A stretch of 29,213 nt of DNA from CAYGFH01 sp964356315. Its GTDB lineage: Bacteria > Patescibacteriota > Microgenomatia > UBA10105 > UBA927. The position numbers and the translations under genes were made by a program. The stretch is taken from NCBI GenBank assembly GCA_964356315.1, contig CAYHHA010000022.1, positions 1 through 29,213 of the forward strand, given 5' to 3'. The notes under the pieces were generated by a model. The model was not told the origin of the DNA, searched no databases, and worked only from the letters and a program-made list of their open reading frames with translations. Positions 1 to 5,889 of the stretch are shown here, piece after piece (position 1 is the stretch's first letter; every line of letters begins with the position of its first letter).

Positions 1-64
1 AAAGTAACAAAGTAACAAAGTAACAAAGTAACAAAGTAACAAAGTAACAAAGTAACAAAGTAAC
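1..64. repeat. Octamer tandem repeat (AAAGTAAC) x8
   Basis: Eight perfect copies of AAAGTAAC run from the window edge to just before an S23/IVP gene. The array may extend beyond the window. A second octamer-period array of the same length (461-524) lies on the other side of the gene. Confidence 0.95.
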
Positions 65-85
65 AAATAATTATTCTGTACTTTT

Positions 86-448
86 GTGAAAACTTTTCGT
101 TTTGTTGATTTTCAGGTCTATAAAGACTCTAAAAGATTTTATTCATTTTGCATCACTTCAACTCGCCACTTTTCTCGTGATTACTGGGAGCTCCGCGATC
201 AACTATGTCGCGCTTCCCTTTCTATCTGCCTTAATATCGCAGAAGGGTCAGCAAAATATTCCGACAAGGATTTTAAGAGGTTTATCGAAACTGCCCTAGG
301 GTCTGCGAATGAATCGTACTCATGTTTAGAGATAAGCTTTGAACATCGACTACTTGCCCATGACGGATTCTCAGAAGGAAAAACATTACTTGAAAGCATC
401 ACGCTTCAACTGGGAGGATTGTCTAAAAAACTTCGTCAAACCTGTTAA
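86..448 (+). CDS. Four-helix-bundle protein, S23/IVP (23S rRNA intervening-sequence protein) family
   Basis: A 120-residue protein with the family signature around residues 37-60 (RDQLCRASLSICLNIAEGSA), followed by the usual F-x-R-F-I-x-A-x-G-S-x-x-E segment. Family members form small helical bundles. They were first found in intervening sequences of 23S rRNA genes and resemble the Avd accessory protein of diversity-generating retroelements. No rRNA and no reverse transcriptase is nearby, so its role here is unknown. The start is GTG at 86; a -10-like TATTCT at 72-77 would give an almost leaderless mRNA. Octamer repeats flank the gene on both sides. A second family member lies at 10912-11280. 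Confidence 0.85.
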   Translation: MKTFRFVDFQVYKDSKRFYSFCITSTRHFSRDYWELRDQLCRASLSICLNIAEGSAKYSDKDFKRFIETALGSANESYSCLEISFEHRLLAHDGFSEGKTLLESITLQLGGLSKKLRQTC

Positions 449-460
449 TGACCATTATGC

Positions 461-524
461 TTAATTTGTTAATTGGTCAATTGGTTAATTTGTTAATTGG
501 TCAATTTGTTAATTGGTCAATTTG
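461..524. repeat. Octamer-period repeat, eight units of TTAATTGG/TCAATTTG type
   Basis: Eight 8-nt units (variants TTAATTTG, TTAATTGG, TCAATTGG, TCAATTTG) run without a break and stop exactly at the rpmB stop codon (525-527). The length (64 nt) and period match the unrelated octamer array at 1-64 on the other side of the S23/IVP gene. Confidence 0.9.
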
Positions 525-782
525 TTAAACTGTAGCTACCACCGCTTTTGCTTCGGCGGCTTTGCGATTATCAAACTTGGAGCGTTTGATACATTTAGCA
601 CATGCTTTCACGCGAAGTTTTACCCCGTTAAAAGTTAATGTAACCATATGCAAATTTGGTGCAAAATCTCGAAACGTTGTCTGAGCTCTTTTTTTCCACT
701 GCCCACCCGCTACACCTACATGATGCGTGTGCTGTCGTCCTGCGTGTGTCTTTTTTAAACAAATATCACATTGATAGGCCAT
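525..782 (-). CDS. rpmB: 50S ribosomal protein bL28
   Basis: An 85-residue protein starting MAYQCDICLKK, with the bL28 features: two CxxC pairs (Cys5/Cys8 and Cys61/Cys64) able to bind zinc, a basic middle, and a W-K-x-R-A-Q-T-T-F-R region. It belongs to the large ribosomal subunit and is normal in length for the zinc-binding form. The reading frame ends directly against an octamer repeat array, so its 3' UTR is repeat sequence and no clear terminator is visible. No Shine-Dalgarno sequence is evident. It marks the conserved edge of the tRNA/ribosomal cluster in this window. Confidence 0.95.
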   Translation of the reverse strand: MAYQCDICLKKTHAGRQHTHHVGVAGGQWKKRAQTTFRDFAPNLHMVTLTFNGVKLRVKACAKCIKRSKFDNRKAAEAKAVVATV

Positions 783-789
783 ATTTAAA

Positions 790-870
790 TAAAAAAATCA
801 CAAGTTCCAAATCACAAATTTCAAACGGATACGTCTGAGATTTGGTGCTTGGTTCTTGGGATTTACGTTC
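790..870. repeat. Degenerate short-period repeat between rpmB and the M50 protease
   Basis: Degenerate blocks such as AATCACAAGTTCC / AATCACAAATTTC and TTTGGTGCTTGGTTCTTGGG recur with roughly 8-nt spacing. They look like a decayed octamer array. No gene is visible in it. Confidence 0.45.
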
Positions 871-878
871 TTATCGTA

Positions 879-884
879 TATACT
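879..884 (+). promoter_or_regulatory. -10 box (TATACT) for the M50 protease
   Basis: TATACT ends 7 nt before the ATG at 892, so transcription would begin at or next to the start codon (leaderless). Confidence 0.55.
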
Positions 885-891
885 ATACCAC

Positions 892-1563
892 ATGTTCGGT
901 CTCTCTGGCAACCCACTTATATTTGTCTTTTCCCTGATCGCACTCGTGGTTGCAATAACTATCCATGAATTTGCCCATGCCTATGCGGCGGACAGGCTCG
1001 GAGACCCTACTCCACGACTCCAAGGAAGACTTACTCTAAACCCACTCGCGCACCTGGACCCACTGGGAACACTCATGATTTTGATTGCCCGGTTTGGCTG
1101 GGGGAAACCAGTTCAGTTTGACCCATTTAACCTGAGACACCCGAGAAAAGATAGCGCAATCATATCGATTGCGGGACCCGCGACAAATTTTGTCTTTGCC
1201 GGACTTTGTTCACTAGCGCTTCGCGTGGGACAATTTCAGACCATAGCAACTGGGAATTCTTCAACTTTTATGCTTATTATAGCAGTAATCACCGCGCTTT
1301 TAGAATCATTTATCGTTATAAACGTTTCTCTGGGTGTGTTTAACCTTATCCCCATTCACCCACTCGATGGATTTAAAATTGTCGAAGGGATGCTTTCTCC
1401 CAAATATGCCAAACAATGGCACGAACTCGAGGGATATGGCATGATTTTTTTGCTATTTCTGGCCTTCCCCATCATTAGCTCCGTCTCACCAATAAGTCGC
1501 GTGATCTCGCCGATTATAAACTTGATCATCAATCTGCTTATCCCGAACGCTTCGCTTTTGTAA
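892..1563 (+). CDS. Site-2-type zinc metalloprotease, M50 family, membrane
   Basis: A 223-residue multi-pass membrane protein. The zinc motif HEFAH is at residues 25-29 in the first membrane segment. A Gly/Pro-rich strand follows (RLGDPTPRLQGRLTLNPLAH), then NLIPIHPLDGFKI, the second metal-ligand region (NPxDG-like with His in place of Asn). This is the compact M50 type without PDZ domain that cleaves substrates inside the membrane; the substrate is unknown. ATG at 892 is preferred over the TTG at 856 because a -10 box lies 7 nt before it and the longer form would begin in degenerate repeat. Confidence 0.9.
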   Translation: MFGLSGNPLIFVFSLIALVVAITIHEFAHAYAADRLGDPTPRLQGRLTLNPLAHLDPLGTLMILIARFGWGKPVQFDPFNLRHPRKDSAIISIAGPATNFVFAGLCSLALRVGQFQTIATGNSSTFMLIIAVITALLESFIVINVSLGVFNLIPIHPLDGFKIVEGMLSPKYAKQWHELEGYGMIFLLFLAFPIISSVSPISRVISPIINLIINLLIPNASLL

Positions 1564-1596
1564 GACTCCGCGCCCAATAACCCAAGCTAAACGTGT

Positions 1597-1602
1597 ATAA
1601 TA
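1597..1602 (+). promoter_or_regulatory. -10 box (TATAAT), leaderless start
   Basis: A perfect TATAAT ends 5 nt before the ATG at 1608. It argues for a leaderless mRNA and against the GTG at 1593, which lies upstream of the box. Confidence 0.6.
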
Positions 1603-1607
1603 TAGGT

Positions 1608-2153
1608 ATGAATATCTACTTCACCGCATCTATCGTTGGCAAAAAGGATTTCCAGGCAAATTATGAAGCAATCATAAATGCGCTCAAGTCACAAGGCCAT
1701 ACCGTGCAATCTGAACATATACTCAATATCACTGAGCCTGAAATTCACATGAAAACACGGGAAGAACGCTTAAGATTTCATAAAAAACTGGAACATTGGA
1801 TTCAGACGTCAGATTTTATGGTCGTGGAGAGTTCATTCCCAAGTATCAGCGTCGGATATGAAATATCTCTGGCGCTTCAATACAGAAAACCCGTTCTCAT
1901 GCTCTACAGCGTTGGAGACCCACCAAGCTTGTTTGCCTACCACGAGGATGAAAAAATCTTGTGTGAAAAGTATACACTTGCAACTGTGGAGCCGATTATC
2001 AATGACTTCCTCCACTTCGTTCAGGGCGAAGCAGATACTCGTTTTACTTTTTTTATATCCAGTAAGCAATCTGCCCATCTGACAAAACAGTCAAAAAAAA
2101 TGCGGATGCCAAAATCTGTCTACTTGCGAAACCTCATAGATAAGGACATGTAA
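1608..2153 (+). CDS. Nucleoside 2-deoxyribosyltransferase-like protein with C-terminal RHH-like tail
   Basis: 181 residues. It opens MNIYFTASIVGKK, like the Rossmann-type fold of nucleoside 2-deoxyribosyltransferases. It then has a D-F-M-V-V-E-S-S-F-P-S-x-S-V-G-Y-E-I-S-L-A segment near residues 75-95, which fits that family's substrate region with its catalytic Glu. The last 35 residues (RFTFFISSKQSAHLTKQSKK onward) look like a ribbon-helix-helix or DNA-binding tail. The substrate is not predictable, and it may be a sensor or regulator rather than an enzyme. The start is set by the -10 box five bases upstream. Confidence 0.65.
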   Translation: MNIYFTASIVGKKDFQANYEAIINALKSQGHTVQSEHILNITEPEIHMKTREERLRFHKKLEHWIQTSDFMVVESSFPSISVGYEISLALQYRKPVLMLYSVGDPPSLFAYHEDEKILCEKYTLATVEPIINDFLHFVQGEADTRFTFFISSKQSAHLTKQSKKMRMPKSVYLRNLIDKDM

Positions 2154-2246
2154 CCTCAGAAAATAACGTGTTGTTACCTAAGCATACAACATATACATCA
2201 CCGTGCTGTATAGGAGTATCTGTGCCTATATTGATAGAATCTATAA

Positions 2247-2459
2247 ATGGTCAGATTCATACGACGGACGAAACACATCATCACCTATCCTATTCGCGCA
2301 TCTCAAAGAACCATCGCGCTCAATGCTAAATTGTGGAATACACTGTTTTGGGAAGCATGGTATCCACTTCCTATGGATCATAAACTCGCATGGATTGCAT
2401 TTGTCGGCCAGACAATAGGCGTTCTCACACTCTTAGAACTTTTTCTTTTGAAGAGATAA
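2247..2459 (+). CDS. Small membrane protein, unknown function
   Basis: 70 residues: a basic N-terminus (VRFIRRTKH), a Trp-rich centre (LWNTLFWEAWYPLP), then one hydrophobic segment (LAWIAFVGQTIGVLTLLELF) ending LLKR. TAGAAT at 2235-2240 ends 6 nt before the ATG, matching the leaderless layout of other genes here. I prefer this frame to the overlapping frame starting at 2203 because it has a coherent membrane topology and an upstream -10 box. The family is not recognised. Confidence 0.5.
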   Translation: MVRFIRRTKHIITYPIRASQRTIALNAKLWNTLFWEAWYPLPMDHKLAWIAFVGQTIGVLTLLELFLLKR

Positions 2460-2495
2460 TCCATTTCACGCTCCTTTTTAGCCTCGATTTCACAC

Positions 2496-2524
2496 TTGAC
2501 AAGATGAATTTATCACCGTACGAT
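2496..2524 (+). promoter_or_regulatory. Promoter of the structured RNA (TTGACA-N17-TACGAT)
   Basis: TTGACA at 2496-2501, a 17-nt spacer, TACGAT at 2519-2524. The predicted start, about 7 nt further on, coincides with the first G of the RNA closing stem at 2531. Confidence 0.75.
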
Positions 2525-2530
2525 AGAGAA

Positions 2531-2696
2531 GCCTAAGTAAAGAAATTTGAAGTTTAATTTTTCTTAACAAATAAATTAAATGAGGTATCTCGTAAATTTC
2601 TTGCGGGAGACAGGACTACGTGCTTTAGCACCGTGGTGCTATATCCAAGTCCTTCCGGTTGAAAGATCGGGAAAAATACTTCAAACTTTCTTAGGC
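2531..2696 (+). ncRNA. Structured small RNA, 6S-like architecture
   Basis: No open frame fits here, yet the 166 nt are closed by a 19-bp stem: 2531-2537 (GCCTAAG) with 2690-2696, 2539-2542 with 2686-2689, and 2546-2553 (TTTGAAGT) with 2678-2685. Inside are a long, mostly unpaired and asymmetric region, and a second stem (2612-2617 AGGACT with 2648-2653 AGTCCT) topped by AGCAC-CGTG-GTGCT at 2627-2640. A strong promoter starts exactly at the stem, and a T-rich stretch follows. Long closing stem, central bubble and apical stem is the general plan of 6S RNA, which binds RNA polymerase. I see no SRP, tmRNA or RNase P signature. The 6S assignment is inference from shape only. Confidence 0.55.
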
Positions 2697-2759
2697 GAAA
2701 TTATTTATTTTTTATTCTTCTTTCTAAAAGCTCTCGTTCCCTTTTCCCTTCATTTTTGA

Positions 2760-2765
2760 TACAAT
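2760..2765 (+). promoter_or_regulatory. -10 box (TACAAT) ahead of the tRNA-Thr(UGU) region
   Basis: TACAAT, preceded by TTTTGA, would start transcription near 2772, just before the first partial tRNA copy at 2776. The partial copies would then be the 5' leader of the tRNA-Thr transcript. A second -10 (TATAAT, 2879-2884) precedes the next copy. Confidence 0.5.
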
Positions 2766-2775
2766 TTTTTCTATT

Positions 2776-2872
2776 GCCGAGATAGCCCTGCCCGCATTGC
2801 ATTCGCAATTGCGAAGCAGGCGGGTCAGTGGTAGTCGCCTCTTCGGCGACCCGCCTATGAGGCGGGAGCAAC
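2776..2872 (+). pseudogene. tRNA-Thr(UGU) 5'-half copy A, split by palindromes
   Basis: GCCGAGATAGC (2776-2786) and TCAGTGGTAG (2825-2834) match the intact tRNA at 3140. They are separated by a 38-nt imperfect palindrome (2787-2824). A double hairpin of 32 nt (2835-2866; TCGCC/GGCGA, then CCCGCC/GGCGGG) follows, then AGCAAC (2867-2872). Similarity to the tRNA ends there. Confidence 0.8.
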
Positions 2873-2901
2873 GTGAGATATAATAAATGATGACAAGTTT
2901 T

Positions 2902-3124
2902 GCCGAGATAGCCCTGCCCGCATTGCATTCGCAATTGCGAAGCAGGCGGGTCAGTGGTAGCCCCGTGAAGCACGGGGTAAAAGCAACTGTTTTGTCGTAG
3001 AATATCTTAACGAGCATTTTGCGAGTTTAGATATTCAAGATCCCGTGAAGCGGGATACGTAGAATATCTTAACGAGCATTTTGCGAGTTTAGATATTCAA
3101 GATCCCGCAATGCGGGATAAACAG
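2902..3124 (+). pseudogene. tRNA-Thr(UGU) 5'-half copy B, split by palindromes
   Basis: It has the same 5' segment and an identical 38-nt D-stem insertion (2913-2950) as copy A. TCAGTGGTAG follows, then a different hairpin (CCCCGTG/CACGGGG, 2961-2977). Next comes AGCAACTGTTTTGT up to the anticodon (2995), a 123-nt tandem hairpin block (2996-3118), and AAACAG (3119-3124), which resumes the tRNA exactly 3' of the anticodon. Confidence 0.8.
2996..3118 (+). repeat. 62-bp tandem hairpin repeat inside tRNA copy B
   Basis: Two units start at 2996 and 3058. Each holds a long hairpin (GAATATCTTAA pairing with TTTAGATATTC) and a short one, ATCCCG-loop-CGGGAT. The short hairpin loop differs between units (TGAAG versus CAATG) while the stem is kept. 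Confidence 0.85.
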
Positions 3125-3139
3125 AGTAAATGGTAGTTC

Positions 3140-3211
3140 GCCGAGATAGCTCAGTGGTAGAGCAACTGTTTTGTAAACAGTAGGTCCGGGGTCCGAATCC
3201 CCGTCTCGGCT
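3140..3211 (+). tRNA. tRNA-Thr (UGU)
   Basis: Full cloverleaf: acceptor GCCGAGA/TCTCGGC, D stem GCTC/GAGC, anticodon stem ACTGT/ACAGT with loop TTTGTAA (anticodon TGT), T stem CGGGG/CCCCG with loop TCCGAAT. The discriminator is T and no CCA is encoded. It is bracketed by two partial 5' copies upstream and one partial 3' copy downstream. Confidence 0.95.
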
Positions 3212-3239
3212 CAAAAGACTATTTTTCCCATACACCCCC

Positions 3240-3306
3240 TAGTCCGGGTCCCCCGCCTGCCAAAGCTACGCTTAGGCGTTGCGGGCAGGGAATCCCCGTC
3301 TCGGCT
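3240..3306 (+). pseudogene. tRNA-Thr(UGU) 3'-half copy with T-loop palindrome
   Basis: TAGTCCGGGTC, then a 39-nt palindromic insertion (3251-3289, CCCCGCCTGCC ... GCGGGCAGG), then GAATCCCCGTCTCGGCT (3290-3306), identical to the 3' end of the intact tRNA. The insertion falls inside the T loop. Confidence 0.8.
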
Positions 3307-3320
3307 CAAGGGAGTTTACA

Positions 3321-3354
3321 AGGGCGTCAGGGCGTTAAAAAGCGTCAATGCGTC
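3321..3354. repeat. Short degenerate octamer-like repeat
   Basis: AGGGCGTC, AGGGCGTT, then AGCGTCA and ATGCGTC form a decayed array with roughly 8-nt steps. Otherwise 3212-3381 holds only the tRNA 3' copy. Confidence 0.4.
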
Positions 3355-3381
3355 TGAGATTCAAATTAACACACGAGGGAT

Positions 3382-3711
3382 CTATTTTTGATATTTACGA
3401 AGCACGTTTTTCTCAAACGGGGTGTCATCAAAGAGTCGATTAAATTCGACAAAGGCTTTTTCATTTAATCGATAGGTTACCACCCTACCCACCCTCGTTT
3501 TCAACAACCACCCACTCAGATTAAGCTGATGGAGATGATGCGAAACAAGGTTTTCTGCAATACCAAGACTATCCACGATCGAATGGACTTCCATAGGCTC
3601 ATGAGCAAGAAGATAGACAATAGAGAGCCTGTGCACGTGGGAAATTCCACGGAACCTTCTGACGAATGGTTTCACTTTTTCTCTGAGTCTTGCACGGGTA
3701 AGCATAGTCAT
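3382..3711 (-). CDS. ArsR-type winged-helix transcriptional regulator
   Basis: 109 residues with a winged helix: H-V-H-R-L-S-I-V-Y-L-L, then EVHSIVDSLGIAENLVSHHL as the helix-turn-helix, then a wing ending GRVVTYRLNEKAF. This is the ArsR-like dimeric fold. The family's metal-binding Cys pairs are absent, so the ligand is unknown. It follows the secreted protein at 3716-4036 by 4 nt and is probably cotranscribed. A TAGAAT box 6 nt before its start overlaps the upstream stop, so it may also have its own leaderless transcript. Confidence 0.8.
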   Translation of the reverse strand: MTMLTRARLREKVKPFVRRFRGISHVHRLSIVYLLAHEPMEVHSIVDSLGIAENLVSHHLHQLNLSGWLLKTRVGRVVTYRLNEKAFVEFNRLFDDTPFEKNVLRKYQK

Positions 3712-3715
3712 AAGA

Positions 3716-4036
3716 TTATTCTACAATTTTTATTGTATCTATATACAATGTGGTTCCAGAGTTTTGTCCGATCGCCTCGACACGTTTCCCAACATATTTA
3801 TCCAAAGATTCTAGTCCACTTGTGACACCGTATACTTTAGAACCCTCCGTGATCGTGTGCTTATAATCTACGCCTTTTACGGAAGATGAATTTAACACCC
3901 CGGTTCGAGTTATGGAATCTGTTTTAAATACTTTAGCCGAAGAATCCTGTTGTTGGTTGGATTTCGAGGACATATAGAAATAGGCTCCCGTTCCAAAAAG
4001 CACTACCATCATAACCCAAATCAGAAATACTTTCAT
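3716..4036 (-). CDS. Small secreted or membrane-anchored protein, OB-fold-like
   Basis: 106 residues: an N-terminal membrane segment (VFLIWVMMVVLFGTGAYFYM), a Ser/Gln linker, then a small beta-rich domain (GVLNSSSVKGVDYKHTITEG ... GKRVEAIGQNSGTTLYIDTI) that resembles single OB-fold modules. The function is unknown. It is one of the few genes here with a clear Shine-Dalgarno (AAAGGGGG about 6 nt before ATG). It lies directly upstream of the ArsR-type gene, which may respond to the same signal. Confidence 0.6.
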   Translation of the reverse strand: MKVFLIWVMMVVLFGTGAYFYMSSKSNQQQDSSAKVFKTDSITRTGVLNSSSVKGVDYKHTITEGSKVYGVTSGLESLDKYVGKRVEAIGQNSGTTLYIDTIKIVE

Positions 4037-4169
4037 ATCGTTCCCCCTTTCCCTAGCCTAGTAAATCCAGATGCATAATGCAACTGAAGGAAAAATCGGG
4101 TATAATATTTTTTGTCTTCGTGAAAGCCATTTCAATCGTACGCTGGTATCTAACCCATACTATTTGAAC

Positions 4170-4175
4170 TATAAT
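4170..4175 (+). promoter_or_regulatory. -10 box (TATAAT) for tRNA-Tyr
   Basis: TATAAT at 4170-4175 would give a leader of about 25 nt before the tRNA at 4207. A second TATAAT lies further up near 4096. The -35 is not clear. Confidence 0.45.
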
Positions 4176-4206
4176 TCGAGATTGCCCGCGACGACGTGTA
4201 TACTTA

Positions 4207-4294
4207 GCTGAGATGCCGGAGTGGTCAATCGGAACAGACTGTAAATCTGTCGCCCTAACAGGCTACCTAGGTTCGAATCCTAGTCTCAGCACCA
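4207..4294 (+). tRNA. tRNA-Tyr (GUA)
   Basis: Class II tRNA: acceptor GCTGAGA/TCTCAGC, anticodon loop CTGTAAA (anticodon GTA), long variable arm around CGCCCTAACAGGC, T arm CCTAGG-TTCGAAT-CCTAG. The discriminator is A and the next bases read CCA (4292-4294), but the last 3' copy (4544 onward) reads ACAATC there, so the encoded CCA may be chance. Confidence 0.95.
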
Positions 4295-4324
4295 GAAGAC
4301 TTGTGTTTCTTTCGAGTTTTACTC

Positions 4325-4367
4325 GGTTCGTCCCGCAAAACGGGATCTACGAAATCCTAGTCTCAGC
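4325..4367 (+). pseudogene. tRNA-Tyr 3'-half copy with T-loop hairpin
   Basis: GGTTCG (4325-4330), a 20-nt hairpin insert (TCCCG-CAAAA-CGGGA at 4331-4345 plus TCTAC), then GAAATCCTAGTCTCAGC (4351-4367), matching the tRNA-Tyr 3' end. The insert splits the T loop. Unit period to the intact gene is 77 bp. Confidence 0.8.
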
Positions 4368-4401
4368 ACCAGAAGACTTGTGTTTCTTTCGAGTTTTACT
4401 C

Positions 4402-4544
4402 GGTTCGNNNNNNNNNNNNNNNNNNNNNNNNNNNNNNNNNNNNNNNNNNNNNNNNNNNNNNNNNNNNNNNNNNNNNNNNNNNNNNNNNNNNNNNNNNNNN
4501 NNNNNNNTCCCGCAAAACGGGATCTACGAAATCCTAGTCTCAGC
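4402..4544 (+). pseudogene. Second tRNA-Tyr 3'-half copy, interrupted by the gap
   Basis: GGTTCG ends at 4407, the N run follows, and the sequence resumes at 4508 with the same hairpin and 3' end (to 4544). The two sides are exactly in phase, so the gap may hide more units or none. Confidence 0.6.
4408..4507. other. Assembly gap (100 N) in the tRNA-Tyr repeat
   Basis: A fixed-length N run, flanked by the same 77-bp unit on both sides. Copy number here is unresolved. Confidence 0.99.
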
Positions 4545-4582
4545 ACAATCGTTTTAAATAGACAGTATTTCTTACGTGACCT

Positions 4583-5095
4583 ATGGATATCCTGCAACCA
4601 ATATCGGAAGACATTCCTGTGTCTGAAAAGAAACACTCCTATCTTGAATCCCTCCTTTTGGGCCCGATGACGAAACAAAAGTGGATCATGATCATTGGAT
4701 TTCTCGTTTTTGCTCTCATACTTACCGGTGTTTCGTTTTGGATAGGACTTAGAGGAAAAAAAGTCGATGATACGCCAGAATATGTCGTACCATCTCCAGC
4801 ACCGGTCGTTTCTGAGGAACCTACACCTACAGACACGCCAGATCCGACAGACTCTCCAACTCCGACGAGAAAGCCAACTCTCACGCCAACCAAGACTCCA
4901 ACGCCAACGACGGTCTCAAATACAAATACACCTACCCAAACTCCTACAAACACCCCATCAACTACGCCGACGAACACGTCAACGCCGACCGCAACACCAA
5001 CAGTTTCCCCAACGAACACGTCAACGCCGACAGCAACACCAACAGTTTCCCCAACGAACACGTCAACGCCGACCGCAACACCAACAACTCCATAA
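4583..5095 (+). CDS. Pro/Thr-rich membrane-anchored surface stalk protein
   Basis: 170 residues. A short cytoplasmic N-terminus precedes one membrane segment (WIMIIGFLVFALILTGVSFW, about residues 33-52). About 110 residues of Pro/Thr/Ser repeat run to the end (TPTDTPDPTDSPTPT and similar), including three 14-residue units PTNTSTPTATPTVS. Such stalks are wall-spanning or surface spacers and probable glycosylation targets; there is no folded domain. An internal ATG at 4667 (MTKQKW) is an alternative start. The codon pattern also leaves a long empty frame on the opposite strand, which is a shadow. Confidence 0.7.
   Translation: MDILQPISEDIPVSEKKHSYLESLLLGPMTKQKWIMIIGFLVFALILTGVSFWIGLRGKKVDDTPEYVVPSPAPVVSEEPTPTDTPDPTDSPTPTRKPTLTPTKTPTPTTVSNTNTPTQTPTNTPSTTPTNTSTPTATPTVSPTNTSTPTATPTVSPTNTSTPTATPTTP
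4970..5087 (+). repeat. 42-bp in-frame tandem repeat, three copies
   Basis: Units start at 4970, 5012 and 5054 (ACGAACACGTCAACGCCGAC ...), nearly identical, the last one truncated. Each encodes 14 residues of the Pro/Thr stalk. A likely site of length variation between strains. Confidence 0.9.
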
Positions 5096-5144
5096 TAAAT
5101 AGAGCTCATAAAAATGAAACAATCCCATAGCGGAATTTGACCTC

Positions 5145-5172
5145 TTGTCAACATTTTTTTCCCATGTAATAC
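5145..5172 (+). promoter_or_regulatory. Promoter TTGTCA-N16-TAATAC
   Basis: -35 at 5145-5150 and -10 at 5167-5172. The start would be about 4 nt before the ATG at 5183, with no room for a Shine-Dalgarno. Confidence 0.6.
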
Positions 5173-5182
5173 TAACTTTCAT

Positions 5183-5689
5183 ATGGAAGAAGAAACAATG
5201 GATAGCTCAACCAATAATAGCTCCATGTACTATGTACTGGGTGCTATCGTACTCGTAGCAGTAATCGGCGCAGGATATATGCTTCGCCCAAAGACAGCAG
5301 CTCCAGGAACAACCCCAGAGCCAGTTGCTATGGCGCCAAAAGCGACCCCAACTCCGATGGGACCAATCACCAGACTGCAATGTGACACACAGTATTACAA
5401 TCCTGTAATCGGATTTGCAAAATACTATTTGTCAGTTGATGGTTCTGATGTACCAGGATCAACATCAGTTGACTGTACGATGACTATCTCACAGGACAAT
5501 AAAGTCGTTGCCACAGATAAGTCTGTCGGAAAACTTTCAGAAAATACAGCGCGAGGTGGCGGAGTATTTAAATGCTCCACAGCAGCGCTTGATCTTAAGC
5601 CAACGATTCCTACAAAAGTAGATGTCGTACTTAAGGACGATCAGGGAGCAAAAGCAACCTGTAGTGCAGTATTTGCACTTCCACGCTAG
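5183..5689 (+). CDS. Single-pass surface protein with small extracellular domain, unknown
   Basis: 168 residues. An acidic/Asn-rich N-terminus precedes one membrane segment (MYYVLGAIVLVAVIGAGYML, about 15-34). A Pro/Ala/Thr linker follows, then a beta-rich domain of about 110 residues with three Cys (LQCDTQYYNP, VDCTMTISQD, FKCSTAALDL) and a fourth in ATCSAVF, perhaps two disulfides. It resembles Ig-like secreted modules. The promoter is just upstream, and a strong bidirectional terminator follows the stop. Confidence 0.65.
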   Translation: MEEETMDSSTNNSSMYYVLGAIVLVAVIGAGYMLRPKTAAPGTTPEPVAMAPKATPTPMGPITRLQCDTQYYNPVIGFAKYYLSVDGSDVPGSTSVDCTMTISQDNKVVATDKSVGKLSENTARGGGVFKCSTAALDLKPTIPTKVDVVLKDDQGAKATCSAVFALPR

Positions 5690-5715
5690 TAGTTACTTAG
5701 TATAAGCAATTAAAT

Positions 5716-5745
5716 AAAAAACCCCGGGATTAGACGGGGTTTTTT
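5716..5745. terminator. Intrinsic terminator (bidirectional)
   Basis: AAAAACCCCG, loop, CGGGGTTTTTT: a GC stem with an A run on one side and a T run on the other. It ends the gene at 5183 and could also stop leftward transcription from the hydrolase. Confidence 0.85.
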
Positions 5746-5755
5746 ATTGGTTATT

Positions 5756-5889
5756 ACTCGATTGTCACTTCGAGGAATCTGAGCCTGCGAAGGAGACGAA
5801 GCACTATATATAACTTTTGCACATCAAATGCTTCCTAAGGATAAAAGAGATTGCCACGCCCCGACATACCGTTGGGGCTCGCAATGACA
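5756..5889. repeat. REP-like dispersed palindromic repeat
   Basis: Contains GCCCCGACATACCGTTGGGGC as an imperfect hairpin and the phrases TTGTCACTTCGAG, GAGATTGCCACGCCCC and GGGGCTCGCAATGAC. These resemble a TCATTGCGAG...GCAATCTC type of intergenic repeat common in many bacteria. No gene is seen here. Confidence 0.5.

Noticed and set aside
86..448. Diversity-generating retroelement, because S23/IVP resembles Avd
   Set aside because: No reverse transcriptase, template or variable repeat pair is visible in the window.
2531..2696. SRP RNA, tmRNA or RNase P RNA
   Set aside because: The SRP apical loop motif, the tmRNA tRNA-like ends and the RNase P P4 signature are not present.
2701..3017. Two minus-strand frames with repeated peptide segments
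   Set aside because: The peptide repeats come from the duplicated tRNA 5' fragments and palindromes; no protein evidence.
4213..4557. Open frames running through the N gaps at 4408, 7075 and 8810
   Set aside because: They are open only because N is read as unknown, and they cover tRNA and repeat sequence.
4639..5154. Long open frame on the minus strand opposite the Pro/Thr-rich stalk
   Set aside because: It mirrors the ACN/CCN codon repeats of the plus-strand protein (Val/Gly repeats) and has no start signal or known domain.
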